Numbered from the stretch's first letter, positions 52,260 through 61,457 are shown. The stretch: DNA of 64,000 nt from Streptomyces griseoloalbus (GCA_014650015.1 BMUD01000024.1:54336-118335), one strand, 5' to 3'. Notes: generated from the sequence alone by a model not told the origin. Translations and numbers: made by a program.

Positions 52260-52352
52260 ATGTCATGGATCATCAGAAGCCTTCAGGCGCTCAGCGGTGA
52301 GGCGCGTGCGCGCCGAAACCAGTACGGCGACAGGTACGGGCACAACGCCTGA
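52260..52352 (+). CDS. Putative RiPP precursor peptide 2, 30 aa
   Basis: ATG 52260 has AAGGAGG 9 nt upstream. The product starts MSWIIRSLQALSGEARAR and ends RNQYGDRYGHNA, exactly the length of peptide 1 and about half identical to it. The core differs but keeps the Y-x3-YG pattern. Both peptides lie in the same direction, 52 nt apart, indicating tandem duplication and divergence. The P450 start is 62 nt downstream, consistent with one transcript. Confidence 0.7.
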   Translation: MSWIIRSLQALSGEARARRNQYGDRYGHNA

Positions 52353-52414
52353 CAGCCTCTCCGCAAAGGGATGGGACGAGCGCCCGGACCGCCGCGTGTC
52401 CCGTTCTCCGTCGG

Positions 52415-53578
52415 ATGGGCGGACGACCCATGCTCCTTGACAGGAAGAGTCTGTGGCCGCAACTGCGGCGCTGGGAGGAGCAGGCCGCAGGCCGCGACGG
52501 TCCGTTCAGGCTCCGCTTCGGCACCCTCTTCGTGGCCGATGCCGACGCGGCCCGGGACGTGCTGGTCGACCCGGCCGGCGACTACCTGTCCCAGTCCGGG
52601 TTCTTCCGCCTGGGACGGGAATCCCTGTCCCAGGCGGTCCGCAGCGAAGCCTCCCGTGAGCTGCTCAGGGTCCTGGCCCGGCACGACCTCGCGTCGTCGT
52701 TCGACCTCGACTCCGCCCTCGGTGAGGTGAGTGACGGCCGCGGCCGCCTGCGGCACCAGCGCTGGGGCGTCGAACTGGTCCGGCGGTACTTCGCCCCCGT
52801 CATCGCGCACCGGCGTCACACCGAGATCAACGCGCTCGTCGACGCCTACGTGACGTCGAGCGTCGTCACCGACGACATCGTGGGCCATGTGCTGAGGCGC
52901 TCGCACCGTACGGTGCCCGCCGTTCGGGCCGGGCTCGCCGAACAGCTCGGCCGACTACCACTGCGGGAAAGCGGCGCGCAGGACCTGGTCGATTTGGTGC
53001 TGGGCCTGCCCGGAGAGCTGTCCACGGCCGATCGCGCGCAGTTGCTGCAACGCCTCGTCCTGTCCACGGTCGGCTTCACCGGCGTGACCCTCGAATGGGT
53101 GGTGATGCTCGGCATCAGGCACGGCTACGATACCCCGGCGGTGGGGCAGGAGCAGGTCCATCGGCTGGTCAAGGAGGCGCTGCGGCTGTATCCGACCGCC
53201 TGGCGCCTGATCAGAGTGGCCGCCGCCGACCACGACCTGGCCGGCTGCCGGGTCCGCGAGGGCGAGCACGTCCTGATCGGCACGCACGCGATCCACCGGT
53301 CGGCGGCCGTCTGGGACGAACCCCTGGACTTCCGCCCCTCACGCTGGGAGCAGCCGACCGACGACCAGCGGCGCTCCTACCTCCCCTTCGGCAAAGGCGA
53401 GGGCATGTGCCCGGCGAACGGCTTCGCCGTCAAGGCACTCGAACACCTCGGTCACCTCATCCTCCACGGTCACCGGGGACACGTGCGGTTGCGCACCCGA
53501 AAGCCTCACGTCCGCACGCTCCTGGCCCCACCTGCCGGCTGGACCCGCCTCACCCCCGCCGCGGCACCCGATCGCTGA
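52415..53578 (+). CDS. Cytochrome P450 linked to two small peptides
   Basis: 387 aa. The K-helix ExxR is EALR in LVKEALRLYPTAWRLIRVAA, and the heme loop is PFGKGEGMCPANGF (F-x-x-G-x-x-x-C) near residue 330. The loop lacks the usual His/Arg two residues before Cys. The I-helix reads STVGFTGVTLEWVV rather than the common AGxET form, so oxygen activation may differ. The N-terminus has no membrane anchor, as in soluble bacterial P450s. ATG 52430 is an alternative start. No ferredoxin adjoins. It is likely a peptide-tailoring enzyme by context. Confidence 0.85.
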   Translation: MGGRPMLLDRKSLWPQLRRWEEQAAGRDGPFRLRFGTLFVADADAARDVLVDPAGDYLSQSGFFRLGRESLSQAVRSEASRELLRVLARHDLASSFDLDSALGEVSDGRGRLRHQRWGVELVRRYFAPVIAHRRHTEINALVDAYVTSSVVTDDIVGHVLRRSHRTVPAVRAGLAEQLGRLPLRESGAQDLVDLVLGLPGELSTADRAQLLQRLVLSTVGFTGVTLEWVVMLGIRHGYDTPAVGQEQVHRLVKEALRLYPTAWRLIRVAAADHDLAGCRVREGEHVLIGTHAIHRSAAVWDEPLDFRPSRWEQPTDDQRRSYLPFGKGEGMCPANGFAVKALEHLGHLILHGHRGHVRLRTRKPHVRTLLAPPAGWTRLTPAAAPDR

Positions 53579-53768
53579 ACCCGCCCCCTCGGCACCGCCG
53601 TCCCCGCCAAGGACGTCGGCACCTCCGGCCCCGGACCGCCGGCAGGGCCACGAGGGCACCACCCGCACAGGCCCGCGGCCACCGGCCCTGGGATTCCTGC
53701 CCGCGCGGGTCGGCAGCCGCAGTGCACCGGCAGCTTGTGCCGTCTCCCGGTCCGCTCGACCGCAGGCC

Positions 53769-54632
53769 TTACAGGGCTACATGTGCCGCAGGAGTGTCCA
53801 GCAGCGCGCGGGTGCGCGTCCCCTCGGGATCGTCGCGCAGTTCGTAGATCTCCAGGCGCTGGTCGGGACGGTCCGCCTGAGCCCAGAGCTGGAAATCGAC
53901 GGTGATCTCGCCGGCATGGGGATGGATCATGCGTTTCGTGCCGGCGACGCATTCGCCGACGCGCCCTGAGGCCCACAGGGCGGCGAAGGCGTCGTCACGG
54001 ACGCACAGCTCACCGATCATGCGGGTCAGAGCCTCGTCGTCCGGGTACTTCCCACTGATCAGCCGCAGGTAGGCGACGTAGTCCGCGGCCTCCTGGCCCC
54101 AGTCCCGGTACAGGGCGCGGGCCCGGGGGTCGAGGAAGAGCAGGCGGGGCAGGGACGGCCGGGTGTCCGGGTGGTCGGGAGCGTCCGCGCGCAAGTGCGC
54201 AGCGATCAGCGCGTGCCCGAGCTCGTTCCAGGCCAGGACGTCGTTGCGTCGGCCGAGGACGACCGCGGGACGCTCAGCGACCAGGGACAGCAAGGTCTGT
54301 GCGTTCGGGCTGACGGTTTCGGGGCCGGAGTCCGTGGCTGCGGCGGGGGTGCGTGGAGTCCGCGCCAAATCCAGCAGGTGCTCGGTCTCGGTGACGGACA
54401 ACTGCAGCGCCCGGGCCAAGGCCAGCAGGACCTCGTCGGAGGCGCGTCGACTGTGCCCCTGTTCCAGGCGCGTGTAGTACGTGACGCTGACCCCGGCCAG
54501 CTGCGCCACCTCTTCCCGGCGCAGGCCAGGCACCCGTCGACGGACCCCGAACCCGTTCATGGGGGTCGCCTCCGGCGGGAGGGCGGCACGTTTCGACCGA
54601 AGGAAAACAGCCAGATCACCCGGATCGTTCAT
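53769..54632 (-). CDS. XRE/MmyB-type transcriptional regulator
   Basis: 287 aa, paralogous to the regulator at 43242. HTH RRVPGLRREEVAQLAGVSVT, YYTRLEQGHSRRASDEVLLA, and the ligand domain with PAVVLGRRNDVLAWNELGHA and RLLFLDPRARALYRDW. It is divergent from an MFS exporter and probably represses it. ATG 54632 gives MNDPGDLAVFLRSKRAAL. Confidence 0.93.
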   Translation of the reverse strand: MNDPGDLAVFLRSKRAALPPEATPMNGFGVRRRVPGLRREEVAQLAGVSVTYYTRLEQGHSRRASDEVLLALARALQLSVTETEHLLDLARTPRTPAAATDSGPETVSPNAQTLLSLVAERPAVVLGRRNDVLAWNELGHALIAAHLRADAPDHPDTRPSLPRLLFLDPRARALYRDWGQEAADYVAYLRLISGKYPDDEALTRMIGELCVRDDAFAALWASGRVGECVAGTKRMIHPHAGEITVDFQLWAQADRPDQRLEIYELRDDPEGTRTRALLDTPAAHVAL

Positions 54633-54750
54633 ATATCAACCGTAGAGGGTGTGCCCGAACGCGACCATATCCCTGTCGGTGCCACCCTTCCCGAGGGGTG
54701 CAAAGAGCGGGATCTGGTAGCTGACCAGCGCATCTTTCACGATCGCCGGC

Positions 54751-55932
54751 ATGCCTCTACCCATCCTCGCTCTCGCCCTGACCGCCTTCGCCCTGGGAAC
54801 AGCCGAACTCGTCCCCAACGGTCTGCTGCCCCTCATCAGCGACGATCTCGGCGTTTCGGTGTCCCAGGCGGGCTGGGTGACCACCAGCTTCGCGCTCGGC
54901 GCGATGAGCGGCGGCCCGCTCGTCGCCGCCGCCACCCTCCGCCTTCCCCGCAAGCCCCTCGTGACCGGCCTGGCCCTCGTCTTCCTCATCGCCAACGCCG
55001 CTACAGCCCTCGCGGGCAGCCTGCTCCTGGTGTCCCTCTCCCGCGCCCTGGCTGGAGCGATGCTGGGCGGATTCCTCGGCGTCGCGATCACCATCGCCGG
55101 CGGCATGGTCGCCCCCACCCGGCGCGCCATGGCCATCGCCGTTGTCTTCACCGGATTCACCGTCTCCAACGTGATCGGCGTCCCCATCGGCAACATCGTC
55201 GGGCGCGCGGCCGGCTGGGAGTCGGCCTTCTGGGTCGTCTCGGGCCTCGCCGCCATCGGCGCCCTCGCCATGTGGCTGCTGTTGCCCGGCACACCCGCAG
55301 GTGGCGATGGCGAGGACCGCGGCCTCGCCGTCCTGCGCAGCGGGGCGCTGTGGGCCGCTTTCCTCGCCATCGCGCTCGGCTACGGCGGCTTGTTCGTCGT
55401 CTACACCTACATCGCCCCGTACCTGACCACCGTCACCGGGGTGTCCGCCGGCTCCGTCACCTGGCTGCTGCTCCTGTTCGGCGCCGGCCTGATCGCCGGC
55501 AACGCCCTCGGCGGCCGCTACGCCGACCGCTCGGTGACCCGCACGGTCGTCGTCATCCTCAGCATCCTGGTCGTCGGGCTGCTGGCCCTGTGGGCGCTGG
55601 GGTCGGTCCTGCCCGCCGTGCTTGTGCTCCTGGTCCTGCTCGGCGGCGCGGGCTTCGGTATGGTGCCCCCGCTGCAGTCCTACGTCCTGCACATCGCCGG
55701 CACCGCGTCCGCCCTGGTGTCCGCCCTCGCGGCCGCCTCGTTCAACGCAGGCGTCGCACTCGGCTCCGCAGTCGGCGGTCTCGCCCTGAACCACACCTCC
55801 CATTACCCGGTGCTGGCTCTGGCCGGCGCATCCATGACCCTGCTCGGACTGATCGTCTTCCTGCTCACCCACCACCGGCACAACGCCCGCCGAACAGCGG
55901 CGCAGGACAGTTCAGCGGCCCCACACGCCTGA
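54751..55932 (+). CDS. MFS efflux transporter (DHA1 type)
   Basis: 393 aa with twelve predicted helices starting immediately at MPLPILALALTAFALGTAEL. Motif C-like TGFTVSNVIGVPIGNIVG supports an exporter. The TAELVPNGLLPLIS start is the hallmark of the AraJ/YdeA-type subgroup. The C-terminal tail is cytosolic and polar (HHRHNARRTAAQD). The MmyB regulator is divergent, 118 nt away. No biosynthetic gene adjoins except the P450 locus beyond the regulator, which it might serve (speculative). Confidence 0.92.
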   Translation: MPLPILALALTAFALGTAELVPNGLLPLISDDLGVSVSQAGWVTTSFALGAMSGGPLVAAATLRLPRKPLVTGLALVFLIANAATALAGSLLLVSLSRALAGAMLGGFLGVAITIAGGMVAPTRRAMAIAVVFTGFTVSNVIGVPIGNIVGRAAGWESAFWVVSGLAAIGALAMWLLLPGTPAGGDGEDRGLAVLRSGALWAAFLAIALGYGGLFVVYTYIAPYLTTVTGVSAGSVTWLLLLFGAGLIAGNALGGRYADRSVTRTVVVILSILVVGLLALWALGSVLPAVLVLLVLLGGAGFGMVPPLQSYVLHIAGTASALVSALAAASFNAGVALGSAVGGLALNHTSHYPVLALAGASMTLLGLIVFLLTHHRHNARRTAAQDSSAAPHA

Positions 55933-56112
55933 ACATGTCGGCAGGGACAACGCATGCGATCGTGCCGACCCTCGGTTGAAGGGCGCCGGTGATCAGCGCT
56001 CCTCATTCCGCCGTGCGCCGTTTGGTCCGTGGACCGGGTGCGCGGCGGGCGATGACCCAGGCCTCCCGCCCGGCCGCCGTCGGCAGCGGTCGAGCGGAAG
56101 GCACCGTGCCGG

Positions 56113-56808
56113 TCAGCTGAAGCCCCAGTGGTGGCTCCAGTAGCTGTCGGCCGTGATCTCCTCGGCGGTGTAGGTCTGCTCATCGACGAGCAGGCCCCGG
56201 CAGCCGACCTCCAGGTCCCAGCCACCCGGCGTGCGGACGTAGAAGGACACCATCTTGTCGTTGGTGTGCCGGCCCAGCGTCGAGGAGATGTGGTAGCCGG
56301 CGGAGGTGACTCGGTCCAGGGCCCGGCCGACCTCGTCGAGGGTTTCGCACTCGACCATGATGTGCACCGGCGCGGGCGATCTGAGATCGGGCGTGGGCAT
56401 CAGCGCCAGGCTGTGGTGGCGTGCGTTGACCCCCATGAAGCGGATGTGCATCGGGTCCACGTCCGGCGGCGTGGGCAGCCGGAATCCACCGCGGGCCAGG
56501 AAACCGAGCGACTCGTAGAAGCTCCGGGCCGCCGCCATGTCGCCGACCGGCACCACCACGTGGCCGGCGCCGAGGCCACCGGTGACGAACCGGTTGCGTA
56601 GGGGGTGTTGAGCGGGCTGTGGTCCAGGGCCGGGCCGTGGAAGACCTCGACCGGCGTGCCGCCGGGAGCGAGGAAGGAGATGGCCTCCTCCACGCGACGG
56701 GCCGCGGTGTCGGCAGTGGACAGCGGCTTGACCGCGACGCCGGCCTGCTCGACGGCGGCCTGCACGCGTCGCAGCGCCAGGTGGTCCCGGACCTCCCAGC
56801 ACGTCAGG
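56113..56808 (-). pseudogene. Extradiol-dioxygenase-like VOC protein, truncated and frameshifted
   Basis: The 5' block, CWEVRDHLALRRVQAAVEQA to FLAPGGTPVEVFHGPALD, is the first VOC module without its start. In another frame follows FVTGGLGAGHVVVPVGDMAA, ARSFYESLGF, RHHSLALMPTP and the last module with GRHTNDKMVSFYVRTPGG. The shift is at about 56585. An intact relative would cleave catechol-type rings; this one is likely dead. Confidence 0.8.
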
Positions 56809-56810
56809 TG

Positions 56811-57081
56811 TAAAAAAGGGGCGAACACGCCGAGCACCTTCCAGGGAACGCGCGACCACGGGATGACACCCGGGCGCAGACGGCAGCAGTGCCGTCCCCG
56901 CCCAACGCGAGACCGTCCTCTCGCACAGGCCCGCACTCGGCCGAGTTCTGCAAGGGGACGCTCGCGTACCCCGGCGCCATTTCCCGGCCGGCCCCGACGC
57001 GGTCCGGCTCGCCCAGGCCAAGTGATCCGGCAAGCAAGGTGACGCCGCGCCGGCCAGGTCTGGATGCTGTCCCTGGTCCGC
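56811..57081. other. Non-coding gap
   Basis: No supported gene. It precedes a large hairpin. Confidence 0.4.
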
Positions 57082-57140
57082 GACCCCACACGCTCGGGGC
57101 CCTCCGCACGCCGCACGGAGAGCCCCGAGCGTGTGGGGTC
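57082..57140. repeat. Perfect 19-bp inverted repeat forming a large hairpin
   Basis: Arms GACCCCACACGCTCGGGGC (57082-57100) and GCCCCGAGCGTGTGGGGTC (57122-57140) are exact complements. The 21-nt loop contains a further CTCCG/CGGAG pair. It could be a terminator, a structured RNA or a recombination relic. Confidence 0.85.
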
Positions 57141-57216
57141 GATCCTGACAGGCGTAGCCCGACGCGGTTTTGGCTTCGCTCCGGCATGTCGGAAGCGGCC
57201 AGTAGCCTCGGGCACC

Positions 57217-57691
57217 ATGGGGATTCAGATCAACGTAGTGGTGGATTACCCGATCAACGATGAGGTGGAGAGGGTGCTCGGGTTGGCCGAGGCGGTCGGC
57301 GAGCCCGTCACGGTCACGTTCATGTGGGAGGGGCGGCAAGCTGAACACGCGGTGCTGGTGCCCGCGGCCACGCTGGCGCTCTGGGAGCATTGGGCCCCCA
57401 CCGCCTACCCGACGACGAGTGGCGCCGGGGACGAGAACCGGGCTGGGGCGCAGGTCCCGGAACTGGCCCACCCCAACGGAATGCGGCGCGTTCATGCTCT
57501 TTCGCCGTCGCGTAGGAGGGCGCACGGCGGTTGCTCGCAACGGCGTGGTGGTCGCCGAGCTACTGAACCCCGACGAGGCGCACTGGCTCCAGGAGAAGGC
57601 CCGCAACGTCCGCCAAGGCTTCATGGATCCGAAGCAGAAGGCGGCGTTCGAGGAGTTCCTTGCCCGCCAGTCATCCCTCGATGAGCAGTGA
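57217..57691 (+). pseudogene. Hypothetical gene, probably frameshifted
   Basis: ATG 57217 opens MGIQINVVVDYPINDEVERV, LGLAEAVGEPVTVTFMWEG and loses coding character after about 57480. In the next frame ATG 57494 opens MLFRRRVGGRTAVARNGVVV, AELLNPDEAHWLQEKARNV and stops at 57691. Either one gene with an indel near 57490, or two overlapping small genes. I know no family. Confidence 0.45.
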
Positions 57692-57746
57692 CGCTTGACG
57701 GCGATCCGTTCCACGTGAAGACCAGCCGCTGAGGGAAGGGCCGTGC

Positions 57747-58445
57747 ATGGAACTCCTGGCCGAGTACAGCGTCGACGCCATTCCAGGCCGTCGCTTCATC
57801 GAGATCTATGACGCTGACGCCTACCTTGCCGACGCAGCCTCCATGGACGCCGCACGGCAACAGGTGGTGGCCGGCAACGGCTACCACCTGTACCTGCACA
57901 GCCTGCAGCCCGACATCCCCGCCCGGATCGATATCCGCATCTGGGACACACCACCCTCCGTACCGACCGATGCCGAAGGACACACCGGCGTCACCGTCGA
58001 ATCCGAGACCGGAACGCTGGTCGTCAACCAGTTCACCTACGGTCCTGCCGGCGAGATGATCCTGCCCCGCCCCGGCGTATACGAAGGCCATGCCTGGTGG
58101 GCCGGTCGCCAAGCCGTACGCGACTACCACGACAGGGTCCTGCGCGATCTGACCGCCTCCGGGCAGGGCACCCGCCTGCCGGACGACTGGCGGCGCAGCC
58201 CGCACACCGAACGCTACGTTCTCGACCTGGCATGGATCCGCGACTCCTCGCCGCTCGACAACGAGGACGAGGACGAGCCAGCGCATCGCCCTCCGGCCTC
58301 GCCCATGCACTCAGCATCCCCGGGAGCGACGACACCCGGACTCATCCCCTGCCTCCGGCCCCCGTGTCCACCGGCTGGTACGCCGCCACCACCGAGCGCC
58401 GTTGGGCCGCGGGCTTTTTGGGACCTTCGTTCGTCCGGCGCCTGA
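57747..58445 (+). CDS. Hypothetical protein, 232 aa
   Basis: ATG 57747 opens MELLAEYSVDAIPGRRFIEI. The first 170 residues look like a compact globular protein with FIEIYDADAYLAD, a mixed strand region (ARIDIRIWDTPPSV) and YLHSLQPDIP. After about residue 180 the sequence becomes Pro/Ser-rich low complexity (ASPGATTPGLIPCLRPPCPP), suggesting a frameshift or read-through near 58280. I know no family and see no partner. Confidence 0.55.
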   Translation: MELLAEYSVDAIPGRRFIEIYDADAYLADAASMDAARQQVVAGNGYHLYLHSLQPDIPARIDIRIWDTPPSVPTDAEGHTGVTVESETGTLVVNQFTYGPAGEMILPRPGVYEGHAWWAGRQAVRDYHDRVLRDLTASGQGTRLPDDWRRSPHTERYVLDLAWIRDSSPLDNEDEDEPAHRPPASPMHSASPGATTPGLIPCLRPPCPPAGTPPPPSAVGPRAFWDLRSSGA

Positions 58446-58648
58446 AGGGCCGGTCTTCGGGAGACGGCCGCACCCCCGAACGCCCCTCCTCCTCCCCGTG
58501 CGGCCAGATGGCAGTACCCCGTCGAGGTCCGATGCTCACTGACCGCGCGGTTCAGATCCGATCCGCCGGTGTCGAGGCGTCAGGCGTTGTGCCAGTCGGG
58601 GGAGGCAACCTGGCGAAGGAGAGCCAGGAGGGACTTCCGGGCTCTTCA

Positions 58649-59680
58649 TCAAGCCCGGGAAGCCAGTCGCTGGAGGATCTGCGCCGCGGGCTCCGCGGTC
58701 GCGCTACGGTACCCCGTTCCCGCCCACAGATTGATCCGCTCGGCATCGTTCGCCGCCGCTGCGGCGCTGCGCATCGAGCGGGTCAGGTGGTGCAGGGCGG
58801 GGTAACCGTATGGCGCCACGTCGCCGTACCGGTCGGTGAACTCGTTGCGCAGGGCCCGCGCCGGGCGGCCGGTGAAAGCCCGCGTCACCACGGTTTCACG
58901 GGCGGCCGGATCGGCGAGTGCGGCGCGGTGGGGGGCCGAGGTCCCCGCTTCGTCGGCACGCAACAGGACGGTGCCCACCATGACCGCCGCAGCCCCGGCG
59001 GACAGCGCCTCGGTCACGGCGTGCGGCGTGGCGATGCCGCCCGCGGCGACGAGGGGCAGGGACACCTCCTTCCGCACCGACCTCAGCAGGTCGGGCAACG
59101 GCACGGCGGGGGGCGTGCGCTGCGGGGTCCACGTGCCCAAGTGGCCTCCAGCGGCTGAAGCCTGCACGGCGAGTACATCGACACCCGCTTCCGCGGCGGC
59201 GCGCGCCTCCACCGGTGAAGTGACCGTCTGGACCACCAGGGTTCCCGCCGTACGCAGGGCGTCGACGATGCCCGACTCCGGCAGGCCGAAGGTGAAGCTG
59301 ACGACCGGAACGGGGGAGGAGAGCAGGAGATCGACCTTGTCCGCCCAGTGGTCGTCGTCCTCGGTAACCGGGAACCGGGTGGTGTCGAGACCGTAGGCCC
59401 GGGCCTCGGGCGCGATGGCGTGAGCGAAGGCGCGGAAGGCCGTGGGATCGACCGGCGAGGGGTTCGGGGCGAACAGGTTGACCCCGAAGCCGACGCCGGC
59501 CGAGCGAGTACGGGCGATCTGCGCTTCCAAGGCCTCGACGGTCTTGTAGCCGCCCGCGAGGAAGCCGAAACCGCCCGCGCCGGCCGCCGCGACGACCAGT
59601 TCGGGGGTGGTGGGGCTGCCGGCCATCGGCGCGGCCAGTACCGGTGTCTCCACACCGACGTCAGTAAGCGGCGAAGCCAT
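58649..59680 (-). CDS. Nitronate monooxygenase (2-nitropropane dioxygenase family)
   Basis: 343 aa TIM-barrel FMN enzyme. Motifs: LAAPMAGSPTTPELVVAAA near the N-terminus, GAGGFGFLAGGYKTVE, QASAAGGHLG (catalytic His region) and LPLVAAGGIATPHAV, then GAAAVMVGTVLLRADE. It oxidises propionate-3-nitronate or similar nitronates. ATG 59680 has AAGGAG 8 nt upstream. It is 288 nt downstream of the SDR, same strand. An AurF-like oxygenase elsewhere in the window could make nitro compounds, but a link is speculative. Confidence 0.93.
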   Translation of the reverse strand: MASPLTDVGVETPVLAAPMAGSPTTPELVVAAAGAGGFGFLAGGYKTVEALEAQIARTRSAGVGFGVNLFAPNPSPVDPTAFRAFAHAIAPEARAYGLDTTRFPVTEDDDHWADKVDLLLSSPVPVVSFTFGLPESGIVDALRTAGTLVVQTVTSPVEARAAAEAGVDVLAVQASAAGGHLGTWTPQRTPPAVPLPDLLRSVRKEVSLPLVAAGGIATPHAVTEALSAGAAAVMVGTVLLRADEAGTSAPHRAALADPAARETVVTRAFTGRPARALRNEFTDRYGDVAPYGYPALHHLTRSMRSAAAAANDAERINLWAGTGYRSATAEPAAQILQRLASRA

Positions 59681-59968
59681 AAGAGAACTCCTTGCGGGAA
59701 CATCGACACGACTGCCGCAGCCCGGCGTCCGTGGGTGGCCGTCGGTTCGGGCCGCCCCGCCGCGAACTGGGCATGGCCTCACGGTGCGCCGGTCGCGGCG
59801 GGCTTTCCAGGACGGGCTTTCTCCCACCTGACAGGCGTCGGCTTCCACCGCAGGCGGGAGGCGACCGAGACGGCTCTGTCGACATGACGGAGGCCGCTGA
59901 CTGTTTCGGATCAGCGGCCTGTCGAACATGGGAGACGGACGGCGGTCGGCAGCCGCCCGCCCCGTCGA

Positions 59969-60682
59969 TCAGTGACCGGCGCTCTGACCACCGTCGACGT
60001 GCAGCACCTCGCCGGTGACGAACGGCGCGTTCTCCAGGAAGAGAACCGCATCGACGATGTCGCTGATCTCGCCCATCCGCCCGACGGGATGCAGGGCGGC
60101 GAACGTGTCGAAGTGCTCCTCCGAGTGCATCGGCGTCCTGATGACGCCCAGGGCGACCGCGTTGCTGCGAATGCCACGGGGCGCGTACTCGATGGCCAGC
60201 GCCTTGGTGGCTGACTGCAGACCGCCCTTGGTCAGGGAGGCCAGCACCGAGGGCACGGCGGAGAGAGCGTGGTCGACCAGGCTCGTGGTGATCTGGACGA
60301 CGTGGCCACCGCCTTGACGGAGCATCTGCTCGACGGCGAGCTGGGTGATGCGGAAGAACCCCGTCAGATTGACCCCGGTGACCGCGGCATAGTCCTCCTG
60401 GGTGTACGCGGTGAACGGCTTGGCGACGAAGAGGCCGGCGTTGTTGATCAGGGTGTCGATGCGGCCGAACCGTTCGATCGCGGCAGCGGCGACGCGCTCG
60501 GCCGTGGCCGGGTCGGCGATGTCGCCCTGGACGGTCACGAAGTCCGGTTCGTCCGAGGCGGCGATGGTCCGTGAGGTGGCGACCACGGCATAACCGAGCT
60601 TGCGGTACGCCTCGACCAGAGCGGCGCCGATGCCCTGGGACGCGCCGGTGACGACGGCGACCTTCTTGTCGGAGTTGTTCAT
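59969..60682 (-). CDS. SDR-like protein lacking the catalytic tyrosine
   Basis: 237 aa. Cofactor loop TGASQGIG (13-20), NNAG (LINNAG) and a C-terminal VTGEVLHVDGGQS are intact. The catalytic Y-x3-K reads A-S-L-T-K (SVLASLTKGGLQ), so the Tyr is replaced by Ala. Some SDR subgroups share this; the protein may bind NAD(P)H without the usual reaction, or use another residue. Its promoter region has two copies of a TetR-type box. It faces the NTF2/TetR genes, so the regulator at 61563 may control it. Confidence 0.9.
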   Translation of the reverse strand: MNNSDKKVAVVTGASQGIGAALVEAYRKLGYAVVATSRTIAASDEPDFVTVQGDIADPATAERVAAAAIERFGRIDTLINNAGLFVAKPFTAYTQEDYAAVTGVNLTGFFRITQLAVEQMLRQGGGHVVQITTSLVDHALSAVPSVLASLTKGGLQSATKALAIEYAPRGIRSNAVALGVIRTPMHSEEHFDTFAALHPVGRMGEISDIVDAVLFLENAPFVTGEVLHVDGGQSAGH

Positions 60683-60759
60683 GAGTGCCTTCTTCGCTCT
60701 CGTGTGGCGGTTGACGGTTCCGGCCGATGCTCATCGACCGGTGCGGGCTACAACCAGGC

Positions 60760-60772
60760 GACCGATCGTCTA
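60760..60772. promoter_or_regulatory. TetR-type box, copy 1
   Basis: GACCGATCGTCTA, upstream of the SDR; identical to the core of copy 2. Confidence 0.65.
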
Positions 60773-60887
60773 ATTTCCGGTGCCCTTGCGGTGAAGCTCC
60801 ACCGATACGGCTCTGACCTGCAGTGGGAGCCTGTAACTACCAGCAGGGAGGAAAGGCGTCATGAAGGGCGGGGCGGCTTGACTGTAG

Positions 60888-60902
60888 TAGACCGATCGTC
60901 TA
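60888..60902. promoter_or_regulatory. TetR-type box, copy 2
   Basis: TAGACCGATCGTCTA, near-palindrome. The rest of the 60683-61085 gap shows no gene. Confidence 0.7.
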
Positions 60903-61085
60903 GCTTTTCGTGTCAGGTCGGTCGGACCAACCGGCCAAACGCTGGACGCCACAGATTCCTGACGCCGTGAGAGGCAGGCTTTTGCGGCAGTCGGCCCCAT
61001 GTCGAGCGGCCGACAGGTCACTCACCCCACCGAATGCCCATCACGGGGTACGACCGGTTTCGTACCTTCGCGAGAGGACACAGCA

Positions 61086-61457
61086 GTGACCGCAACAGCA
61101 GAGCAGGAAGCCGTCGTGCGTGGCGTCATGGACCGGTGGAAGTCCGCGGTCGACGCACACGAACCGGAGAAGGTCGCGGCGCTCTTCACCGAGGACGCCG
61201 TCTTCCAGGGGCTCCACCCCTACAGCGTCGGCCGTCAGGGGGTCGCCGCGTACTACGACTCCCAGCCGACCGGGTTGGCGGCCGACTACGCGGTGCTCGA
61301 GACCCGAAGCCTCGCGGAAGACGTTCTCCTCGGGTATCTCGCGGTCGACTTCTCCTTCACCGACCGGCCGGACCTTCATGTCACCCTCAGCGTCGTCCTC
61401 AAGCGCGTCGCGGACCAGTGGTACCTCAGCCACTACCAGGTGACCAGGCTCGGCTGA
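61086..61457 (+). CDS. SgcJ/EcaC-type NTF2-like protein
   Basis: 123 aa. AEQEAVVRGVMDRWKSAVDA, LFTEDAVFQGLHPYSVGRQG and YLSHYQVTRL fit the SgcJ/EcaC (DUF4440) NTF2-like fold, a cone-shaped barrel used as isomerase, cyclase or binding protein. GTG 61086 has GAGAGGA 8 nt upstream; the reading from 60999 would add 29 atypical residues. It stands between the two TetR boxes and the TetR gene and is probably part of that regulon. Confidence 0.88.
   Translation: MTATAEQEAVVRGVMDRWKSAVDAHEPEKVAALFTEDAVFQGLHPYSVGRQGVAAYYDSQPTGLAADYAVLETRSLAEDVLLGYLAVDFSFTDRPDLHVTLSVVLKRVADQWYLSHYQVTRLG

Noticed and set aside
52115-53578. Lanthipeptide or lasso peptide cluster
   Set aside because: No cyclase, dehydratase, protease or ABC transporter gene is present. 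The only enzyme is a P450.
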